From positions 25,592 through 89,591 of the forward strand of contig JAMKCH010084977.1 in assembly GCA_023653785.1 (NCBI GenBank): a DNA stretch of 64,000 nt. The letters run 5' to 3'. A program made the position numbers and the translations under genes. The notes under the pieces were generated by a model. That model was not told the DNA's origin. It worked only from the letters and a program-made list of their open reading frames with translations, and did no database searches. The DNA is from Ophioderma brevispina. Lineage: Eukaryota > Echinodermata > Ophiuroidea > Amphilepidida > Ophiodermatidae. Below, in pieces: positions 31,617-43,259 of the stretch (the stretch's first letter is position 1; each line of letters begins with the position of its first letter).

Positions 31617-32008
31617 AGGGCACGTGTATTCCAAGGTGAATATCATGCTTATATATGATCTTACAAAATGTACTCTAAGCACGTAATCTAACTTGGTTGG
31701 AAACATCCTAAACAAGAATTTTGGTTTGTTTTTGCTATATATAAACGAACATTTTTGGTAAATTCAGGAGAAAATTGTGAAGAAAATCTAATATTTTTCA
31801 GCATTTTTTATGTGAAAAGAAATCAAACTGTAATTCACGAGTAATCCAAAAATCACACCATAAACACGTCCTTTACATAGTGAAAAACGTACCCTGAGTT
31901 TGTATTGTTTGATGAAACAGTACATGCGCCAAGATTGCCTGCATATAACACATTTTTACACGATCATGATATCAACTTTGGAATACAAGACTAAATTTGG
32001 CCCTGGGT
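31617..32008. mobile_element. Inverted-repeat element, ACACGTATT / ACCCTAA type, copy 1
   Basis: CACGTGTATTCCAAGGTGAA and TATCATGCTT on the left mirror ATCATGATATCAACTTTGGA and ATACAAG on the right. Interior words CACACCATAAACACGTCC and ACGTACCCTGAGTTTG match the larger relative at 34205-35157. Non-coding. The outermost bases are degraded, so I cannot confirm a target duplication. Confidence 0.75.
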
Positions 32009-32297
32009 TAGAACCAAAGTGGCCTTGAGACGCTCTGGAACATGCAAAGATTCTTATTTGGTAACAAACTGCCAATGATACACAACCAGTTAGCCCCGGA
32101 GCTAGCACACATTTGTAACACATCTCAAGTACAAAAGGTTTGAGTGATTAAATATGTAGACAGGCTGACAGGGACCCCTGAAACATAATTCTTAAGTGCC
32201 ACAAATGGTGCCTTAAGGAGAGGGGGGTCAAGACAAAGTTTGTACAGGGGTCAAATTTTTAAATTGATCCAATCGTGCTGAAAAGTATACCATGTTA
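32009..32297. other. No gene seen
   Basis: Unassigned sequence between two inverted-repeat elements. Confidence 0.4.
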
Positions 32298-32830
32298 TTT
32301 GTCTAGCCACAAGGATTCAGGAAAGGTATAGTTTGTACTATCTACAACGTAACGTTTAAGAGTTATAGACTAAAAACAGCAAAAATCAATAAAAAGGGTC
32401 AATTTCAGTTGTACAGGGGTCAAATTTTTAAGTTGCTCCGATTTGGACAAAAAATGGTGCAAATTATTGGTGGAGCTCATAGGATTAAAATAAGGAATAG
32501 TTTTGAGTATCTCAAATGCTTGCTTAAGAAAGTAGGGAGAACACAAGGTCAAGCCCCATTGAATGCAATGGACGTTGACCTTCTGTGCCCCCTACATCGG
32601 TAACTAAGTATTTTAGACAGTCAAAACTATTCCTTATTTTAATCCTATTAACTCCATCAATAATTTGCACCATTTTTTATCTAAATCGGAGCAACTTTAA
32701 AATTTGACCCCTGTACAACTGAAATTGACCCTTTTTATTGATTTTTGCTGTTTTTAGCCCATAACTCTTAAACTTTACGTTGTAGATAGTACAAATTATA
32801 CCTTTCCTGAATCCTTGTGGTTAGACAAAG
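32298..32830. mobile_element. Foldback with 215-bp arms and a 90-bp centre
   Basis: TTGTCTAGCCACAAGGATTC, AGGAAAGGTATAGTTTGTAC, CAGTTGTACAGGGGTCAAAT and GATTAAAATAAGGAATAGTT on the left (32298-32515) reappear inverted at 32609-32830. The centre, 32530-32600, holds AAGGTCAAGCCCCATTGAAT and a GGTCAA..TTGACC pair. GTACAGGGGTCAAATTTTTA is also present just left of the arm (32237 and 32413), a direct repeat. Non-coding. Confidence 0.9.
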
Positions 32831-32949
32831 TAAGAAACAGTGAAAGCAGGCAGCAAACGTATCACGAAAAGGATAAAAACGAAACAGAAGTGGGCTGGCC
32901 ATGGGGAAAACATGATGGACAAGTTCTTGGGACTACATAAAGTAAATCA

Positions 32950-33118
32950 GCTTGAGGAAACACTGCCAATGCAACCGGTGTTTCCGTAACCTGATCAGGT
33001 TTATGAATTCAACAACCTACACAGGTTTATTCAACAATTTATGCATATTCCGTCAAGGTTGTTGAATTCATAGTTGTCAGACAAACCTGGTCAGGTTTTG
33101 GGAACACCCAAATGCAGC
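32950..33118. mobile_element. Foldback MITE, TTCCGTCAAG..GAATTC family
   Basis: GTGTTTCCGTAACCTGATCA and GGTTTATGAATTCAACAACC on the left mirror GGTTGTTGAATTCATAGTTG and CTGGTCAGGTTTTGGGAACAC on the right, with ATTCCGTCAAGG next to the centre. Related to 31406-31576, 41145-41331 and the half copy at 22013. Confidence 0.8.
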
Positions 33119-34204
33119 GGTTTAAATAAGAGTGAGAATCAAGTAGGGATGGCATGATGATGACGGGATGATATAGACAATTTGACAGTCAGCCAGACAA
33201 CTACGACTACTATGCCCTATCCACTTAACAATATCTAGTTTAAGGGCCTGACCAGGGTTAAACCGGATAACCTTAGACCTCAAATTGTGCACACCCTTGT
33301 GACCCCATTCCCAAATGACCATTTCAAGTTTGATGAATTCCACTATATACAAATGACTCAAGGTCAAAGGTCAATGAGGCCTATCATTCACAAACCGCGA
33401 CGTCAGGGCGACACTAGCGGGTCCGAGGACCTCACTATTTTTTTTAACATTGAACCTCAAATGACACGATGCCCTTCCACCTCTAATGCTTGACCATATC
33501 CGCGCCCCAACATGGATCGATGGGCACCATTGATAGCTTGGGAGGACGAGGGTTAACAAGACATTTCGTCGCTTCTTAAATGGGAATGTCCTCTTACTTT
33601 ATCTGCAACTGTAGCCCTCCATATTGTGTATTCGTATGTACATTTAAGGCGTGATTTCTGGGTTTTTTTTAGCGGCGTTTGCATGCCATTGTGCAGTAAA
33701 GTGTATGGTTTGACTCTGTTGACTCTGTTTAAAATCTGCCAACTTACTCGTAATCCTCCCATCTGATCTGTTTTACTCCATTAAAGTGTGTAGCATTTGT
33801 CAGGAATTGAGATTGTGGGGGGTTTTTTTGTATTTTTTGAAGCTAACAACAATAAAATTAAAACTAATAAACACCATTGCAAACATAATGCTTTGAATAC
33901 GGTAGTGTAATTTACATTCACTACCTCTACTTGGGGGGACCGTTCCTGTTTGAGAGTTGGTTGTTTGGCGGTATCACCTCACGTAACAAAATTGGCTTGA
34001 GCTACATTGGCCCCTCAGTTTCAGAATTATGTTTGTTGTATAGTTGTATAACTAAGTCGTGGCTCGGCACTGGAAACATGTGCTCTTGCATCATTGAGAG
34101 GCTAAAATGTACAACAATTTTGTGCTTAATGAATAGCACTACTGTAGTACTGACACTTGAATACAAAAGCAGAAACAAACAGAAATCTTTGCATCATTGT
34201 GTGC
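33119..34204. other. No gene seen
   Basis: Several short overlapping frames on both strands (33122-33762, 33931-34308) have no recognised domains. 33370-33450 contains GTCCGAGGACC-like words as in 27085-27220. I cannot support a gene. Confidence 0.4.
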
Positions 34205-35157
34205 CGGGGGGGGGGTGCCACTTGTATTTCAAGGTGCATATCATGCTCGTGTATGGGCTCCCAAAACGTACCCTAAGCGCTTATTCCACTTGGCAAGAAA
34301 ACCCCTAAAAAGTACTTTAGATTTGATTGTGTTCCCTGAACAAGTGTTTGGTTTCATTTTATCTATCCTAAACAGTACTTTGCATGAAGTTTAAAAAATA
34401 CACCTATAATCAAGTATTTTGACATAAATTTTGCTACCCTAAACACGCACTTCATAAAATGTGCCTTTAACCATACATTAAACATCGGGCTATATGGCCT
34501 TGATAAAGGACATCTTTATCACATGATTTCATTGAAGTTTTCGTATTTTATATCAATTTGTGCATTATCTTGAGCCTAATAAGTTTACAATTTAAATCGA
34601 TTACATTTAAATTTCAAGTCTTTTTAAAGTTGTCCTTGTCGGATGTCGTAATTATTGACAGTTTTTCTGCGAATTCAGCCAATTCATTGAACTAAAACCC
34701 GCACTAAATATTCATGAACTTGTTTTGATTGACATAAATTAGAGAGTACAGACCCTAATTCTGTTTCTCCGCACATTATACTTGCAACGATCAGTCACAA
34801 AAAGAAATGAAACTACTAATTATAAGGCTTGGAGGAGACGACGACGACATAGAGAAAATAAGGCTGAAAATGGTTCAAATCACTCGGGGAATCTACCATG
34901 TGAAATCAGGAGGAAATCGGGAACAAAACACACCATTTTACAGCATTTTAATGTGATTTTTACAAGTATTCAAAACATCACACCCTAAACACGTATTTTT
35001 GGATGTGAAAAGCACACCCTAATTTTGATTTTTTGATGATTTTGATACCCTAATCAATGTACGCGCGTACATCGCTTGGTCTCAAAAAACGACCCTAATT
35101 ACGCGTTTTTTTTACACGAGCATGATATCTACCTTGGAATACAAGTGGTCCCCCGGG
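34205..35157. mobile_element. Inverted-repeat element, ACACGTATT / ACCCTAA type, copy 2
   Basis: CCACTTGTATTTCAAGGTGC and ATATCATGCTCGTGTA on the left (34217-34252) mirror TACACGAGCATGATATCTAC and CTTGGAATACAAGTGG on the right (35113-35148), next to a G-run and CCCCCGGG. The flanks TTGTGTGC and CTGTGTGG agree at six of eight bases, a possible 8-bp target duplication. The interior carries many ACCCTAAxxACGxxTT words (34270, 34431, 34982, 35020, 35092) on one strand only. About 950 bp, non-coding. Confidence 0.8.
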
Positions 35158-36505
35158 ACTGTGTGGCATCATGAGTTGCCCTATGATTAAATTAATGTTC
35201 ATGATTACACAGTAAGATGGCACAACCAGAAAGCAAACTCAATCTCATATTGCACTGTGACTAGATAATTGAGGCAATGCAATTACCCCTACCCATAACA
35301 TTTTAATATGATTACTTTCTGGCAAAAACAATATTTGTTAGCAGTACTACTTTTCTAGCTTTGACATAATTTGAAAAGTGATTGTGATCCCAGTCTTATG
35401 GTATCCCCCACTACATCTGCCTTAACTCATACCTTAGATTCCCAAGTATACCATTGCATTCAGTGAGTGTGCCATATAGGGCTACTACATTGCATTTGGG
35501 GATTTCTATGAAGAAAATGACCTCTGACAACAACGCAATCCATGAATATAGACCATTGTCACATTCCTTTAATTCCCCTTTAATACAAGCACATCCAAAA
35601 ATATATATGACAGGTTTAATGAGTTATCCCTGATGTAGAAGGGATAATCACACAGCTCAGAAATACTACTAATAAGGGTTTAAGGTCAACAGCTATGTTT
35701 GAGTAAGCTGTGCAGTATGGCTTCTTTATCTGGTAATTTCAAATGCAACTATATGACAACAAACATGATTTTAGACATGACTGTACAGGCCCAGCTCAAG
35801 ACAGTCAAGTGAACTCCCCTACTCCAAAACAGAAGGTCTCAGAAGGTAGAAGGTAGAATGTAAATTACACTTACCGCTCTGAATATCCTTTTGCAACCAT
35901 ATTAGTCACTCCACTCGTGACTGTCTATGGAAGATAGAGCGTTACAGAGATATTATTACGGGGATAATAATAATAATAGGTATTTCGCGTAATGCATTTT
36001 GAAATTTTCAAATTGAAATTGTTCTCATCTGTGCTCTTCGAAATCACATACTAGCATGATTAACAATATATATCGATACATAAAGCAAATTATACAAGGA
36101 TCATCTTAATTTTATCTAATATAAGGACAGCAAATGGTACCACAAAGTTCCACAACAGTGTACCACGCACGTTGTTGTTTTCCTCCAAATGGCTTCCTCC
36201 ACCCTGGCCATTTGTGGCAACCCCCATTAAAGCGACAATAAATTCTGACCTTTCTTTAAGGTACGTGTGCATTACATTGTTATGTATACCATGCTTCATC
36301 GGTTTGAACGGATATTTTCAAGTGATTAACCTTGGGGATATTTTGTGTATGGCCCTGCATACAGGTAAGATAACTAAAAATCACAATATAATAATTAGTT
36401 AGATCAAGATAGGACCTAAAAGCCTGTAGTTTCGCAAATTGAGAAAAATTCAGACCGAGGCAGGTTCCGTTACAGGCGTCATAAGGAACGAGTTAATCCC
36501 CATCT
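35158..36505. other. No gene seen
   Basis: Unassigned. 35955-35975 is a short AAT microsatellite. Frames at 36090-36402 overlap on opposite strands and carry no motif that I recognise. Confidence 0.45.
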
Positions 36506-36672
36506 TTAAATGGCTTATTATATTCGACGAAACGAAGGCGCCAGTGCGCCCAGGATTACCCACGATTTTGAGTTCCGTGAGAGTAATTTTACCTCTGACG
36601 AATAAAGCTCGTTGATAATCCAATGGGGCGCACTGAGCCCGTTTTCGTTTCGTCGAATATAATAAGCCATTT
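36506..36672. mobile_element. Palindromic MITE with TTCGACGAAACG arms
   Basis: AAATGGCTTATTATATTCGA and CGAAACGAAGGCGCCAGTGC on the left mirror GGGGCGCACTGAGCCCGTTT and TCGAATATAATAAGCCATTT on the right. About 165 bp with a 50-bp centre. Non-coding; the minus frames over it are translations of the palindrome. Confidence 0.85.
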
Positions 36673-37062
36673 AAAATGGCTATAATTGTTAACACAAATG
36701 ACGTTATATGCGGACCCAGCCATCTGATCTCTATAACAAGGATTGAGAAACTGTGCTTCGTAATTGAGATACTGGCGGTCATATTGGTCATCCAAAAACA
36801 GGGAACTGAAAAAGAGCAAGCAGGTGGTTATATAGAGCCGGGTCATTTTACATAAAATATGTTCCCAGTGAAATGGTGATAAACGAATAAACATTCTACA
36901 GAAATCAAGCCAATTCAGTGTGAGCTCCACAGCAGCCGTAACTCCCGCTGTGACATGGATTACCCCAACATCAGGTCACACACTGATGCCCATTGGAAAA
37001 AACGGGCATTTTACTGTGGGACTTCCCATGAAAATTGGAAGACCGTGTAGATTTTTGTGGTC
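36673..37062. other. No gene seen
   Basis: Spacer between the palindromic MITE and the 3' end of the LINE. Confidence 0.4.
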
Positions 37063-40000
37063 TATTTTTTGTTATTTATTTATCTTTATTCGGCAAAATC
37101 GACAAAACATACCAAAAATAGCAAGTACTAATGAGACGTCTCAGTATCACACACAAAGAAACCAAGTCGATAAGCCAGCATAGCCAATTGAAAGTTGGCT
37201 GAATATTCCAGGCACTTATTTCCGATGGGGTCCCAAACAAAAATAGTGCATGCGAAAGGTGATAAGCTTAAAAATTACGAAAGAGGAGGAGACGCCAGGG
37301 AGATAAGCTTAGACAGTATTCCAGCCAGTTCTTGCGTCACAGGCCATAGTAGACAGATGAATCTTGACCTGGTATTAAAGGAATTTTGTGGGTCAAATGA
37401 CTGATGATATCATGGTAATGAAGTTCCAGTCAAGGGTCCATGATAGACAAAAAGACTTGGAAGCAGACCACTACTCGGGGACATGAAATGAGATGAACTA
37501 GATATTGTGCGATAATTATGAGATTTGAGTTCTGGTAAAAAAATGTTGAAGTAACATGGACCCTTTGAATGAAAGACATTGAACAAATGATTGAGGCGCA
37601 ATTGATTGACTCTGTCTTGAATATTCAGACAGTTTATTTGAATCTAAGTGACCGGACAATGTTCTCGGGGAGACAAATGAGTACAAAACGAGCCCATTGT
37701 TGTTTTGGAGAACCTGTAATTTGCGCTGATGGGATATGTTGAGACCGTAATACCAGGAAGTGCAGCCCAAAATCGATATGACATGGTAAAAGAGCTGATC
37801 ATAGATTCTTCCGTAATTTCTGATTGGGATACTAGGGAGTGGTATAAGAATTTTGAGTTTACACGGCCAAACTTTGGTTTATGGACAGAATTTACCATAG
37901 TGTTCCAGAAAGGTATTGCGTCAAGTGAACACCCAAATATTTGATTGAATCTTGGGGGGGGCTTTGATAATTTGATCATTGTAAGAAATATGAAAAATCG
38001 TATCCGACAAGTTTGTTATGGTTCCAAATAAAATTGATTCGGTCATTTCCAAACATGAAGTGATAGCTTATTGGAAGATATTAGCCACTTGTTGCATGAT
38101 TCTAAAATCTGAAATAGACTACGAGAAATGACCTCGGGATCACTATGAGATAAAATAATCACACTATAACTGCATACAGAAGCAGCTTGCGTTGTGCAGA
38201 AGTTCCATGTCATTGCATAACATAAGTGAGCAGTGGGCCCAACAAGCTCCCTTGTGGAACGCCACAAGAAAGAGTATAAAGACGCCGAATTAACACCATC
38301 GATGCACACCAGCTGCTGTCTGTTGGATAAATAGGATTTGAACCAATTGGGTCAATTCCAAAGCCTCAAGTTTTTGACAATGGATTGATGGTTCACGCTG
38401 TCAAAAGCTTTTTGCACGTCAAGCAAAAGCATGCCACAAATTTACCCATGGAGATTTGCTGTCTAATATAATCTGTAAGAAAAATCAGAATGTTCAAGAT
38501 GGAATACCTGCCGAAATCCGGATTGGTATTGATAAAGTAAATCTGCAGAACTAAGATAATCCTCAACCTGAAGGTAAACACATTTTTTATAAAATTTTAG
38601 CAAACCCACAACTCCCAAAATGACCGCGGGGCGGTAATCCCTACATCATGCCTGCTTTTCTTTTTAAACCAAAGGGAGGACCTTTGCATACTTCATATCT
38701 ACGGAACAGTGATGGTGACTATCGATAAACTTCACGATGTGGAACCAAAGGAGTAGTTGGTAAGTCCATCTTTAAGGAATCTAGGAGCAATTTCATCGAG
38801 CCCGGCTCCTTTGTTTGCCCAGCTAACCTGAAAACTCCTTATTAAATGAATTCCTCAGAACTGGTTGTATAAAAAAAGGCCACGGGAATAAATCCTTTAT
38901 TTGGTAGAACCAACGAAAGACCCAGTCACTGCTCCAGAGACACTTGGAAAGGAGGGAAGTTACTGACCAAGGTGTGAGCAAATTGTTGAAAAAAATGAGT
39001 TATTATAGTCACAAATAGATCGAGTATCATGACAAAGCTCACGTTACCATTGAGAACAATTACATTTGCTTGCCGATTTAGAACTATAACCAAGAATTCT
39101 CAGGTGCTTGCCATAATTTTTGTGGGGTACCCTGACTGTCATCTAGTTAAGATTGAAAAATAAGAGGCTTTAGCTTTTTATTTTCCCTATGAGTTAAATT
39201 ACGTAAAAGTGGTGTCTCGGTTGTACGATACATAAGAGATCCTCTATCCAACGATAAACGGAGATTGTCTCTGGTCTGATCATGTCTAATATGCTTGTGT
39301 CATCCAGGGCTCAGTACGTGTTTAATACGGGATGCCACGTTTGGGTGCAACCTTATAAAGAACGGTGTCAAGAAGAGTTGAAATTATTCCAAGCAGTATT
39401 GACACAGTGGGAATTCAGGACGATGACCAATCACAGTTATCAAGATAGATGGACAGAACCTCGGCACTATAATGTTTCATAGATCTATAGAAACTGTTTA
39501 TGTTCATGTAGGTCAACTGACTTGCTTTTTCTCTTTTTTTTGTGCAAAAAATAAAGAAATGGTCACGAGGAACCGATCGGTAGGACGCCACTTTGAGTGA
39601 CACCCTTAGTTGGTGAAGATACATATTATGGGATTCAATACAAAACTGAGTGGATTTTCACAAACAAGAGTGGTTTGTCATAATTGTGGAACCAGCACAA
39701 CAACAAGTCTAGATATGCTTAGTGACTGAAGATGAACTATGATTACAAGAATCAGTCCCAGTACAAAGTGTACGGTCCCCTAGTATGTAATTTCCTGAGT
39801 AGGATTGATATTAGAGAGAACTTGGTCAAATTTAATGCGAAAGGCGATTTCTCTATATGGGGATATAAAAATGTTCCACTAAGGAATGGGTTTAGATTCG
39901 GAAGTAAAATGTCACACCAGAGAGCATTAACATTGCAAATCCAAGGTCTGGTACGAGGGCCTTGTAGGCAAGCAATATCACTTCGGATAAACATGCAAAC

Positions 40001-40500
40001 GACGCCACCTGACGATTACGGTCATTGCGTAGACAGAATAACCTTCAACCAGAATCTCCGCGTCCGTTATTGAAGAATCCAGCCATGCATTCAGAAATGC
40101 AGATAACTGCTGCTTGGTCTGACTGGCAAAAGAGTTTTATTCAGCTAGTGGGAATAGTGAGCTGAAATTAAGATGTATGAAATTCAGACCCCTGCGATTG
40201 AATGGTTGAAAACTCATTGTCAAAATCTAATGGTTGATGGACCGGGATTGGGGTTAATGTCGCCACTCAGTTTTAGAGGTTTGTATTTCATGACGAAACA
40301 CTGCTGTCTTTGATTTGGATACAGTATGCCTCACCATAGATAGGCAGGGCCCCGTTGACCTTAGTGATGCATTCACTGCAATGAGAACAGGGAGACTGAA
40401 TGACTGAAGCTGTAGATAACTCAACTCATTGGTGTAAATGTTCTCCAAACAGTATGAAAAAAGATGCCCAAAAGACAACAGTAAGAGGTGGTCATGCTAG
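37063..40500 (-). mobile_element. CR1-like LINE, decayed, nearly full length
   Basis: Minus strand, about 3.4 kb. In order from the 5' end: a GDINPNPGP 2A-like motif (40238-40264); an apurinic-type endonuclease with GGVCMFIRSDIA and NALWCDILLP (39740-40080) and a decayed LGDFN site near 39770; a linker with KHLRILGYSSKS (39075-39125); reverse transcriptase with GLDEIAPRFLKDG, LLDVQKAFDSVNHQSIVKNL (38370-38430), CGVPQGSLLGPLL (readable across frames at 38228-38272) and a ruined LYADD site (about 38170) followed by VIILSHSDPEVISRSL. The C-terminal domain has CTSWYYGLNISHQRKLQVLQ and RLNHLFNVFHSKGPCYF (37410-37770). The 3' end is GCCGAATAAAGATAAATAAA at 37070-37092, the tail type of CR1/L2 LINEs. 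Frameshifts and stops are frequent, so it is inactive. Such elements copy themselves by target-primed reverse transcription. Confidence 0.92.
40238..40264 (-). other. 2A-like (NPGP) motif at the start of the LINE frame
   Basis: The translated minus strand reads SGDINPNPGP. 2A peptides make the ribosome skip a peptide bond before the last proline; the consensus is D-x-E-x-N-P-G-P. Here the Glu position is Asn, so function is doubtful in this copy. 2A-like motifs near the start of ORF2-type frames are known from CR1-type LINEs of sea urchin and amphioxus. Confidence 0.6.
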
Positions 40501-40947
40501 TATTTTTTCAAAATGATTGGCTTGGAGGGGAGTTAATGAATACCATACTGAAGATGTAAATAGCCACCTGGCATTATACAGTACTGTAACCTATCCCGTG
40601 ACAAGTCTGCCGAATTTGGTGTGGTTAACAAGTCAAGTCTGCCTATCCGTAGAATAAGTAAGCTTGAACCGATCTTGAAACGCAGCCAAAAGTCACTTGT
40701 TAGGTCGTAGCTGATGAAAAAACCCTACCAAATGCATTCACTGATGTCTTGATGGAAGTAGTTTTGGCCAGAAACTACATATCATGAGAAAACTTATAAA
40801 AATAGAAACTTTTCAGGAGCTCTCACCAAGGCAGGCCATCAACATAACATGGCAGGGCAAAAAAAAAAAAAAATGGTCTAAATTGGAGTGTCCTTTTATA
40901 CACCTGAACATCTAACCAGAAAAAATTCACCGGTCACTATGTTTTTT

Positions 40948-40985
<38 letters not shown>

Positions 40986-41144
40986 CTTATTATTAAATCT
41001 GGATATGAAGTTTCCACAGACTCAACTAAGGTTTGTTGAAGAGACTCTATTGGAACAAACAACATTCTAACAATAGCTCATCGGATGCTGTCGTCTGCTG
41101 TGAGGAGCTCATTGTATTTGGCATGTTGCGCGCGTATGGGATGG
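40501..41144. other. No gene seen; poly-A and poly-T runs
   Basis: May include the 5' end of the LINE. Contains an A13 run at 40860-40872 and a T-run of about 33 at 40949-40981. Confidence 0.5.
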
Positions 41145-41331
41145 GGTGTTTCCATAAGGTGAACACCCTTTTCTGACATACTTTTCTGACACCCAATGAC
41201 TCTGAAAACTTAACGGAAGAAACCACATAAACCGTGTGGGTTATATTCCTTTAAGTCCGTTAAGGTTTCCGAATTCATAGGGTGTCAGAAAAGTAATGTC
41301 AGAAAAGGGTGTCACCCTATGGAAACACCCT
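41145..41331. mobile_element. Foldback MITE, TTCCGT..GAATTC family
   Basis: GGTGTTTCCATAAGGTGAAC and CTTTTCTGACATACTTTTCT on the left mirror AGAAAAGTAATGTCAGAAAA and GGGTGTCACCCTATGGAAACACC on the right. AGTCCGTTAAGGTTTCCGAA with TTCATAG adjoins the centre. About 187 bp. Closest relative is the half copy at 22013-22090 (GTGTGTCAGAAAAAAGTG). Confidence 0.85.
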
Positions 41332-41739
41332 ATAGCTGTCATGTCTCTAGAACGGATACCCGGGATACAACTCTGTTAAACCGGATCTTCTGGGAATGCT
41401 TTGGTGCGGTAGACCCATATTGCCGCCGTTGCTTCATTCATCTAATATCAATTACTGTTATGTTATGTAGGCAAATTCCCCTTGTATAGAGATCAGTGTC
41501 CCAGATGCCATGGTTCTTGGGGGGTGTATAATAATTATAATAGCTGTTTTGATATTAGAGTGTACGGTTGCGCATGGCTACAGAGCGCATAGCTCTGTAT
41601 CCATGGCACGTATGTTTCAGGGTTTATTATGTTTGATAGAGATTAACTTTTGCAGGGTAAGTTTCTGGAGTTTTGAGTTATGCACAGTTAATTTAAGTGG
41701 CGTGTTTCCGATCGTGTAGGGACCCAACCTGATTTACCC
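41332..41739. other. No gene seen
   Basis: The 69-codon plus frame 41510-41719 (VLGGCIIIIIAVLILECTVA) would give one hydrophobic segment, but it has no other support. Confidence 0.4.
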
Positions 41740-42045
41740 CAGAATGTGTCCGGTTTTGATATCACATGAACGGCCGTATTTTTCTCATTGTCGTCCTAAA
41801 ATTTGAAGGAGCCCCTCAATCCATTTCATTCCCAGAATTATAAACAAAAACCGCCCTTTTAGTGGTTTCACCATCAAATTAGCACAGTATTGAATAGGGC
41901 TTTGCAACATGCCTTATTGCGTCTACCATCTACAACACAAGTTTGTTTTCCCACGTTAACTTGATGTGTGGTATGTGCAAGTGCCAGGGTTCATATCAAG
42001 TAGAGAACACAAAGACAATCAATTGGGAACAAGCACCTTTAAAAC
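41740..42045 (-). repeat. Dispersed 300-bp repeat, inverted third copy
   Basis: The reverse complement aligns with 13235-13560 and 19425-19745, including TGTGTTCTCTACTTGATATG, CACATCAAGTTAACGTGG, GGGAATGAAATGGATTGAGG and GACGACAATGAGAAAAATAC. Because it lies outside the large duplication, it shows which indels in the two other copies are recent. Confidence 0.82.
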
Positions 42046-43061
42046 AGAAGCATGATTGATGGTAACCTAACTTCTATTTTTTTCTGAATTTTACATGATA
42101 GTTACTAAGATCTTTTGAACAAGGTTTAAGAGATGATGTTTTAATGTCACTAGGTAACGAGACTGCCATATAATGCATGTATCATTTTCACCATACCGTT
42201 TGGGAAATCCCAATGCCCAAATCGAGCAGATCGTGTCCTAACCTCCCTGTACAGAACCACACGTATGTCTCACATCTTGATCGATTACCATGTGACAACA
42301 GAGATACCGAATGCTTGCTATGGTTTGGCCGTATTGTAGTTATAACCGTTAACGAGAGAATAGTTTGGTGTCACGTGTTCCCAGTTACCAGGTCACGGGT
42401 CAGGAATCAGATATCAGTTTGCTCTTCGTGGGCGAACCTATATATATAAAATCCGACTATGTTAAATCAAAGGTCTGAACATGACCCCTCTGGCCAAAGT
42501 GCTATTATTTTTTTTTCCAAAAGACCCTGTTATTATGTCTAAACAGTAACAAAATTTACCTTTCAAAAACCGACGTACGATGACGATTAACGGTTGTTTT
42601 TTCCAATGTAGGGATACGTACGTCATTTTTACCTGAATGGGTCCCCCGCGAAGCAAAATAAGAAACCAATCAATGCCGTGACGTCATTCAAATCTTTATT
42701 TTTTTTTCCAAAAATTGGCGTTATTATTCCCATAATAAATTCCTTTTTAAGATTCAACATCTGGATATTGTTCTTTAATAATTAATATCAATTTCCCCGC
42801 ATGAATGGTGAAAAAGATGGGTCCATAAGACTACAAACTGCAAACATAGTCAAGCCGGCTAAATACCCTTATTACCGTGGACTGAATGAGCAAACGGATC
42901 CCCGTGTTAGTTAATAGCAGGCTTAAGCCACTTGCGGCGCGGCTGCGGGGGTTATGCGTCCAGCGCACTAGGCATGATTTCGCATGAAAATCACATTTAG
43001 TTATACATAAGATGTTAAAATTTACGCTACTTTTTGGATAGCGAGAATAGCAATAATTCCT
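42046..43061. other. No gene seen
   Basis: A 90-codon plus frame (42177-42449) has no recognised motif. Otherwise unassigned. Confidence 0.4.
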
Positions 43062-43259
43062 TCAGATAAGACTAGGCTTGTCTAGGCAAGGTACTTGATC
43101 CCGGATGAAAGTAGTTAAATCTGGTCCCTGTTCTTCTTCTTTAGCGTAATCCACAAGTCCTTGTACTGCTTGTGGTGGTATCAAGGATTTATTCAACCCA
43201 AAAACCGAGTTGCTGATCCGAGGCCGGCGTGTCATCCATGATACGGATGCTCCCAACAT
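43062..43259 (-). CDS. Possible coding exon of unknown function
   Basis: The frame reads FGLNKSLIPPQAVQGLVDYA and KEEEQGPDLTTFIRDQVPCL before a stop. The acidic helix and even composition look more gene-like than most frames here, but I do not recognise the family and the borders are unclear. The adjacent 43368-43400 stretch (GACTGCTTAACGTCCCCG) is a small dispersed repeat that recurs at 26854. It could equally be a transposon remnant. Confidence 0.2.
   Translation of the reverse strand: MLGASVSWMTRRPRISNSVFGLNKSLIPPQAVQGLVDYAKEEEQGPDLTTFIRDQVPCLDKPSLI

Noticed and set aside
37729..37944. A plus-strand frame (VETVIPGSAAQNRYDMVKEL) that looks protein-like
   Set aside because: It is antisense to the C-terminal part of the LINE reverse transcriptase frame, which explains its composition.
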